Of a stretch of DNA of 6,314 bases, positions 5,001 through 6,314 are shown piece after piece. The DNA lies in assembly GCA_946886085.1 (NCBI GenBank), contig CAMPHX010000082.1, positions 1 through 6,314 of the forward strand. Reading direction: 5' to 3'. The position numbers and the translations under genes were made by a program. The stretch comes from an uncultured Flavobacteriales bacterium. GTDB lineage: Bacteria; Bacteroidota; Bacteroidia; Flavobacteriales; Vicingaceae. Under the pieces are notes generated by a model. The model worked only from the letters and a program-made list of their open reading frames with translations. It searched no databases and had not been told where the DNA came from. Numbering within the stretch: the first letter of the stretch is position 1; each line of letters opens with the position of its first letter.

Positions 5001-6314
5001 ATGTATGAATATCTATTGTTCCATCAGTGGCTCCACAAGTAGAAGCATTAGTAATAGTAGCACTATCTATAGAAACTGTTTGTGGTTGATTAACAAATAT
5101 ACTGTCGGTAATACTACATCCACTAGCATCAGAAACAGTTACTGTGTACATTCCTCCACTTAAGTTATTTATAGTTTGTGTTGTAGCTCCTGTTGACCAT
5201 AAAAAGTTAAATTGAGGCTGTCCTTGTAAATTGATAACACTCGCAGAACCATCATTTACACAACTGGCATCTATAGCAGAAAGAGAGAAATCTAATCTGG
5301 TTAAACAAGGATCTTCAAAAAATGAAGCACAAAAATTAGTTAAACAATGATTAAAAGTTCCTGAATTAATGGTTACAGCATTTTGTACAAACCCACTTCC
5401 AGCTCCAAAAACATTAGGACTATTAAATGCCGAAAGATAATTTCCACTTGCCGGCATAGCGTACAACCTACAATCGGAGGCTAACTGCAAAGCTTTATAA
5501 GAAGAACCTGTTGGTGAAACTTGAGTCATTGAGTTTTCAAAAGCAGTAACATTTGCTGCATTCAAATCAAACTGATAAATTCCACTTCCTTGTCGTGTTC
5601 CATATAAAATATTTCCATCAGGAGAAAATTCAAAAGACCCCATAAACGGACTAACAACTGCTTGCCATTTATGAGTTAATGCTCCTGTAGAGTTATCAAA
5701 ATCATATACATTTAAATCAGGATGTGCAGTTACCAAAGCATTGCCTTGAGGCGACATGTACATACCATAAGAGTTCCAATTTATCATTGGACCTGTTGTA
5801 GATATTACCGGTACTGGATTTACACCTGCAGCTGTTACTTCATAAGCATGAAACTCATTGTACCCTTGATTTGAACTAGAAGTTGATGTAGGATGAATTT
5901 TTAAAACCACTATCCAATAACCAGTAGATGTAGCATTTCTTACAGCTACCAGTCTTTCTTGGGTTTTATCAGTAAGCATATTATTTTTGGTAATAACATC
6001 TCCATTACCCGCATTTAAAGTCATATCAACCTCATGCCATTGCAAACCATTAATACCATTATTTTCAAAAATAGCATCTGTGGTAAAAATAAAATACCTA
6101 TCATTATTCCCCGGGTGTGGAACAATAACAGCAGCCTGAACAGAAGAAGGATTTCCTAATAATCCAGTTCCGTTAGGCATCACATTATTATTTCTATCCC
6201 AAACTGTTGTACCCTGTGTATAAAATTGAAGAACTCCATTAGTATCACTTATAGTAGCTGAACCTTCAAAAGCATTCATTGGACTACCACTAAAACTAAC
6301 GGGTTGGCATGTAA
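2098..6314 (-). CDS. Giant multidomain T9SS type B surface protein (adhesin-like; 5' end cut by window)
   Basis: The stop is TAA at 2098-2100. The frame stays open to the edge: 11 further codons (TCQPVSFSGSP) precede the Met at 6277-6279. That Met is not a plausible start because no signal peptide follows it and it falls inside the conserved propeller sequence. Numbering from that Met (1393 residues), the order is: beta-propeller-like region 1-320, SprB-type repeat 327-397, split SprB repeat 402-431 plus 627-674 around an inserted domain, PKD 681-761, cysteine repeat R1 762-813, two Ig-like domains 814-967, repeats R2-R6 968-1226, PKD/Ig-like 1227-1299, and type B sorting domain 1304-1393. 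This matches large Bacteroidota surface proteins exported by the T9SS and anchored with PorP/SprF partners. A role in adhesion or gliding is inferred from the architecture. I see no catalytic motif. The missing N-terminus should hold the signal peptide and some tens of residues. Confidence 0.94.
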   Translation of the reverse strand, partial: TCQPVSFSGSPMNAFEGSATISDTNGVLQFYTQGTTVWDRNNNVMPNGTGLLGNPSSVQAAVIVPHPGNNDRYFIFTTDAIFENNGINGLQWHEVDMTLNAGNGDVITKNNMLTDKTQERLVAVRNATSTGYWIVVLKIHPTSTSSSNQGYNEFHAYEVTAAGVNPVPVISTTGPMINWNSYGMYMSPQGNALVTAHPDLNVYDFDNSTGALTHKWQAVVSPFMGSFEFSPDGNILYGTRQGSGIYQFDLNAANVTAFENSMTQVSPTGSSYKALQLASDCRLYAMPASGNYLSAFNSPNVFGAGSGFVQNAVTINSGTFNHCLTNFCASFFEDPCLTRLDFSLSAIDASCVNDGSASVINLQGQPQFNFLWSTGATTQTINNLSGGMYTVTVSDASGCSITDSIFVNQPQTVSIDSATITNASTCGATDGTIDIHTSVVGFDTLTTLLAEGFETDGHGVRYTANPYPGTPSTFYFFTRGDDNTINFTTNPTNEEGTYYFGARRTGFSSLPVTCDVTTNPTNIAGYSNIEVCVLLALGRNNMSVDPNNHMTIEYNVDGLGWNTLATFRPPSGSFPSGLAEDTNNDGFGDGTALSTTFQDFCYQVPATGTNIEVRVSTDMSGSSLRQSAFDFIRVKGQAPYSYTYLWSTSDTTQDVSGLSQGTYWVTITGQNTCVVSDTFTITDPCVPQTLTASFTLPSDTICVGDCVTPIDNSTGANINSWNWTFASGTPGSSSNQNPGNICYTTPGTHNITLQVTDVSSNTDDTTIVITVLAPTNSSSLATICQGDSILLGGTYQTTAGNYYDTLTNFFGCDSVLTTTLTIDPKDDAGFSYSATTYCLSDPNPSPTITGLTGGTFTIDNSGVINATTGEINIASSGTGVFNVTYTTNGTCPSDSTVTINITSGADATISAVANLCENENQINLNAVDGGGVWSGVGITDTVNGIFDPSVAGAGNHTITYAINSSCGDTDTVVITVLSVPTNNTSTTICQGDSVLLGGSFQTTAGTYTDTIAAGASNGCDSIVVTTLTVNPVATGTANATICQGDSILLGGTYQTTAGNYVDTISGGSANGCDSVLTTTLTVNPINNNNSTVTICQGDSALIHGNYETTAGIYTQTFTNTNGCDSIENITLVVNAPTNTTQVINFCAGDSVILGGNTYYTNTTVVDTFTNAIGCDSLITYQITQRDTFNTINNVSICDGESVFLQGGNQTTSGTYVDNYTSVYGCDSLVTTNLTVNPLPIAFAGNDTTVGYNSTIALNGSGGIAYTWSPSTGLSCANCVNPSVTITGETTFYLTVTDANGCSSTDQVTIFMDDTFVFFVPNIFSPNGDNENDVFYVRGQGFKSISINIFNRWGQKVFESDDVNNGWDGTFNGQEMNTGVFVYYINLELYNGDKVQKQGNITLVR
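2101..2370 (-). other. CHU_C / gliding motility-associated type B sorting domain
   Basis: Residues 1304-1393 of the giant protein. Conserved elements in order: FVPNIFSPNGDNENDVF (1307-1323), SISINIFNRWGQKVFES (1332-1348), GWDGTFNGQEMNTGVFVYYI (1354-1373) and the final strand QGNITLVR. This is the TIGR04131/PF13585 type. Domains of this class direct T9SS export and, unlike many type A domains, typically need a SprF-like partner, which is encoded immediately downstream. Confidence 0.95.
2383..2601 (-). other. PKD/Ig-like domain before the sorting domain
   Basis: Residues 1227-1299. AFAGNDTTV, STIALNGSGGIAYTWSPSTG, CANCVNPSVTITGETTFYLT and VTDANGCSSTDQVTI follow the Ig/PKD-like module that very often sits directly before CHU_C domains in Bacteroidota. 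It is probably the last rigid spacer above the membrane anchor point. Confidence 0.75.
2602..3378 (-). repeat. Tandem array of five ~51-53-residue two-cysteine repeats (R2-R6)
   Basis: In-frame protein repeats: R2 3220-3378, R3 3061-3219, R4 2908-3060, R5 2755-2907 and R6 2602-2754, that is 159, 159, 153, 153 and 153 bp. The core is ICxGDSxxLxG, then QTTAGxYxDT, then GCDSxxxTxLxVNP. Each copy has exactly two cysteines, spaced 30, 30, 28, 28 and 28 residues apart from R2 to R6. The two-residue difference comes from a longer loop (GASNG/GSANG) before GCDS. R5 is the most divergent and has lost the QTTAG element. Repeats of this type are common stalk modules in large Bacteroidota surface proteins. 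The cysteine pair could form a disulfide within each module. Confidence 0.88.
3140..3198 (-). repeat. Near-identical 59-bp DNA segment, copy in R3
   Basis: Matches 3914-3972 in R1 with only 2 differences in 59 bases (my alignment by eye). The matching part of the intervening R2 (about 3301-3359) differs from each at about ten positions. The segment encodes the conserved CQGDSILLGGTYQTTAG stretch. Confidence 0.85.
3379..3606 (-). other. Ig-like domain B
   Basis: Residues 892-967: ATISAVANLCENENQINLNA, GGGVWSGVGITDTVNGIFDP, AGAGNHTITYAI, CGDTDTVVITV. This resembles Ig-like stalk modules in Bacteroidota surface proteins with a GGxWSGxGI signature. With domain A it separates R1 from R2-R6. Confidence 0.65.
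3607..3840 (-). other. Ig-like domain A
   Basis: Residues 814-891: FSYSATTYCLSDPNPSPTIT, TGGTFTIDNSGVINATTGEI, GVFNVTYTTNGTCPSDSTVT. The pattern of a cysteine then DPNPSPTITG, a GGTF strand, an INxTTGEI turn and a YTTxGxCP strand is a common Bacteroidota extracellular beta-sandwich module. No catalytic or binding motif is visible. Confidence 0.65.
3841..3996 (-). repeat. Isolated two-cysteine repeat R1
   Basis: Residues 762-813, the same family as R2-R6, with cysteines 773 and 801 (28 apart). It stands alone, between the PKD domain and the two Ig-like domains. Its first half is identical in protein to R3, but its loop is the short form (TNFFGCDS). Confidence 0.88.
3914..3972 (-). repeat. Near-identical 59-bp DNA segment, copy in R1
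   Basis: Partner of 3140-3198, in the same orientation and frame, offset by 774 bp (258 codons). The two mismatches are single transitions. The DNA similarity is higher than protein constraint alone needs, which suggests recent duplication or gene conversion. Confidence 0.85.
3997..4239 (-). other. PKD domain
   Basis: Residues 681-761. ASFTLPSDTICVGDCVTPID, NSTGANINSWNWTFASGTPG, NPGNICYTTPGTHNITLQVT and TTIVITV give the usual PKD order: an xxF start, a WxWxF strand (710-714), a YxxPGxxxVxLxV strand and a terminal TIxVxV. PKD domains are beta-sandwich spacers in surface proteins. Confidence 0.88.
4258..4401 (-). other. C-terminal half of a split SprB-type repeat
   Basis: Residues 627-674: APYSYTYLWSTSDTTQDVSG, LSQGTYWVTITGQNTCVVSD. 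This is the second half of a SprB repeat (PYxYxWSxGxTTQxxxxLxxGTYxVTVTDxxxC). The expected first half is not directly upstream but lies about 195 residues earlier (402-431). Confidence 0.72.
4402..4974 (-). other. Beta-rich domain inserted within a SprB repeat
   Basis: Residues 436-626, about 190 residues. LLAEGFETDGHGVRYT, STFYFFTRGDD, EEGTYYFGARRTG, IAGYSNIEVCVLLALGR, HMTIEYNVDGLGWNTLATF, FQDFCYQVPATGTNIEVRV and SAFDFIRVKG alternate short beta strands, ending in the FDxIRV strand typical of jelly-roll or concanavalin/MAM-like sandwiches in Bacteroidota secreted proteins. Similar sequence occurs in such proteins starting with EGFETDGxGxRYT. Fold and binding role are inferred; no catalytic residues are recognised. 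Confidence 0.6.
4546..4572 (-). other. Possible Ca2+-binding loop (thrombospondin type 3-like)
   Basis: Residues 570-578 of the giant protein read DTNNDGFGD, matching the DxNxDGxGD pattern of thrombospondin type 3 and dockerin-like calcium loops. It is a single copy in a turn of the inserted beta-rich domain. It could bind one calcium ion; a single short motif is weak evidence. Confidence 0.4.
4987..5076 (-). other. N-terminal half of a split SprB-type repeat
   Basis: Residues 402-431: VSIDSATITNASTCGATDGT then IDIHTSVVGF. This is the usual beginning of a SprB repeat (a cysteine, then DGTIxI and a GG-like turn). It breaks off where PYxYxWS should follow; that part appears at 627-674. Confidence 0.65.
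5089..5301 (-). other. Intact SprB-type repeat
   Basis: Residues 327-397: FSLSAIDASCVNDGSASVIN, QPQFNFLWSTGATTQTINNL, SGGMYTVTVSDASGCSITDS. It matches the SprB repeat consensus (PF13573-like): C, DGSA, FLWSTGATTQTI, LxxGxYTVTVxDxxGC. It gives the reference against which the following split copy can be read. Confidence 0.82.
5320..6314 (-). other. N-terminal beta-propeller-like region (partial)
   Basis: Residues from the edge to about 320. The opening ISDTNGVLQFYTQGTTVWDR and MPNGTGLLGNPSSVQA (34-49) is a signature of the N-terminal region of many CHU_C-bearing Bacteroidota proteins. Blade-like motifs follow: RYFIFTTD (61-68), YMSPQGNALVTAHP (174-187), FEFSPDGNILYGT (216-228) and LASDCRLYAMP (266-276), with SPxGN turns as in WD40/TolB-type propellers. 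It ends at CASFFEDPC (317-325). A binding role is likely, but the ligand is unknown. Confidence 0.75.

Noticed and set aside
6277..6279. ATG as the start of the giant protein
   Set aside because: The frame continues upstream to the window edge without a stop, no signal peptide follows the Met, and the sequence around it is already conserved propeller sequence. It is an internal methionine, and the true start lies outside the window.

Overview
This window looks like a low-GC Bacteroidota chromosome, most likely from the order Flavobacteriales. All the coding sequence is on the minus strand, and every protein carries a hallmark of the type IX secretion system (T9SS). These hallmarks are a type A sorting domain, a PorP/SprF outer-membrane protein and a CHU_C (gliding motility-associated) type B sorting domain. 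Start regions have no Shine-Dalgarno sequence but have A at -3 and -6, as expected for this phylum. The exact genus cannot be read from the window.

Layout in transcription order, from high to low coordinates. (1) 6314-2098: a giant secreted surface protein, open at its 5' end, with 1404 codons visible. It has an N-terminal beta-propeller-like region, SprB-type repeats (one of them split by an inserted beta-rich domain), a PKD domain and six copies of a roughly 51-residue two-cysteine repeat interrupted by two Ig-like domains. A last PKD/Ig-like domain and a type B sorting domain complete it. (2) 2068-1025: a complete 347-residue PorP/SprF-family protein, 29 bp downstream. (3) 1011-1: a second secreted protein, 13 bp further on, with a signal peptide, a cysteine-rich domain with no recognised family, an FnIII-like linker and a type A sorting domain cut by the window edge.

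The short gaps and common strand suggest one operon. By analogy with sprB-sprF, the giant protein would leave the cell through the T9SS, guided by its type B domain, and the PorP/SprF protein would help its export or surface anchoring. The third protein would use the same secretion machinery through a type A signal. I see no promoter, terminator, RNA gene, mobile element or CRISPR array. There is no gene-free stretch longer than 29 bp.

The components are familiar types. The less ordinary points are the three-gene arrangement with mixed sorting-signal classes, the domain nested inside a SprB repeat, and the mosaic, near-identical DNA shared by non-adjacent repeat copies.
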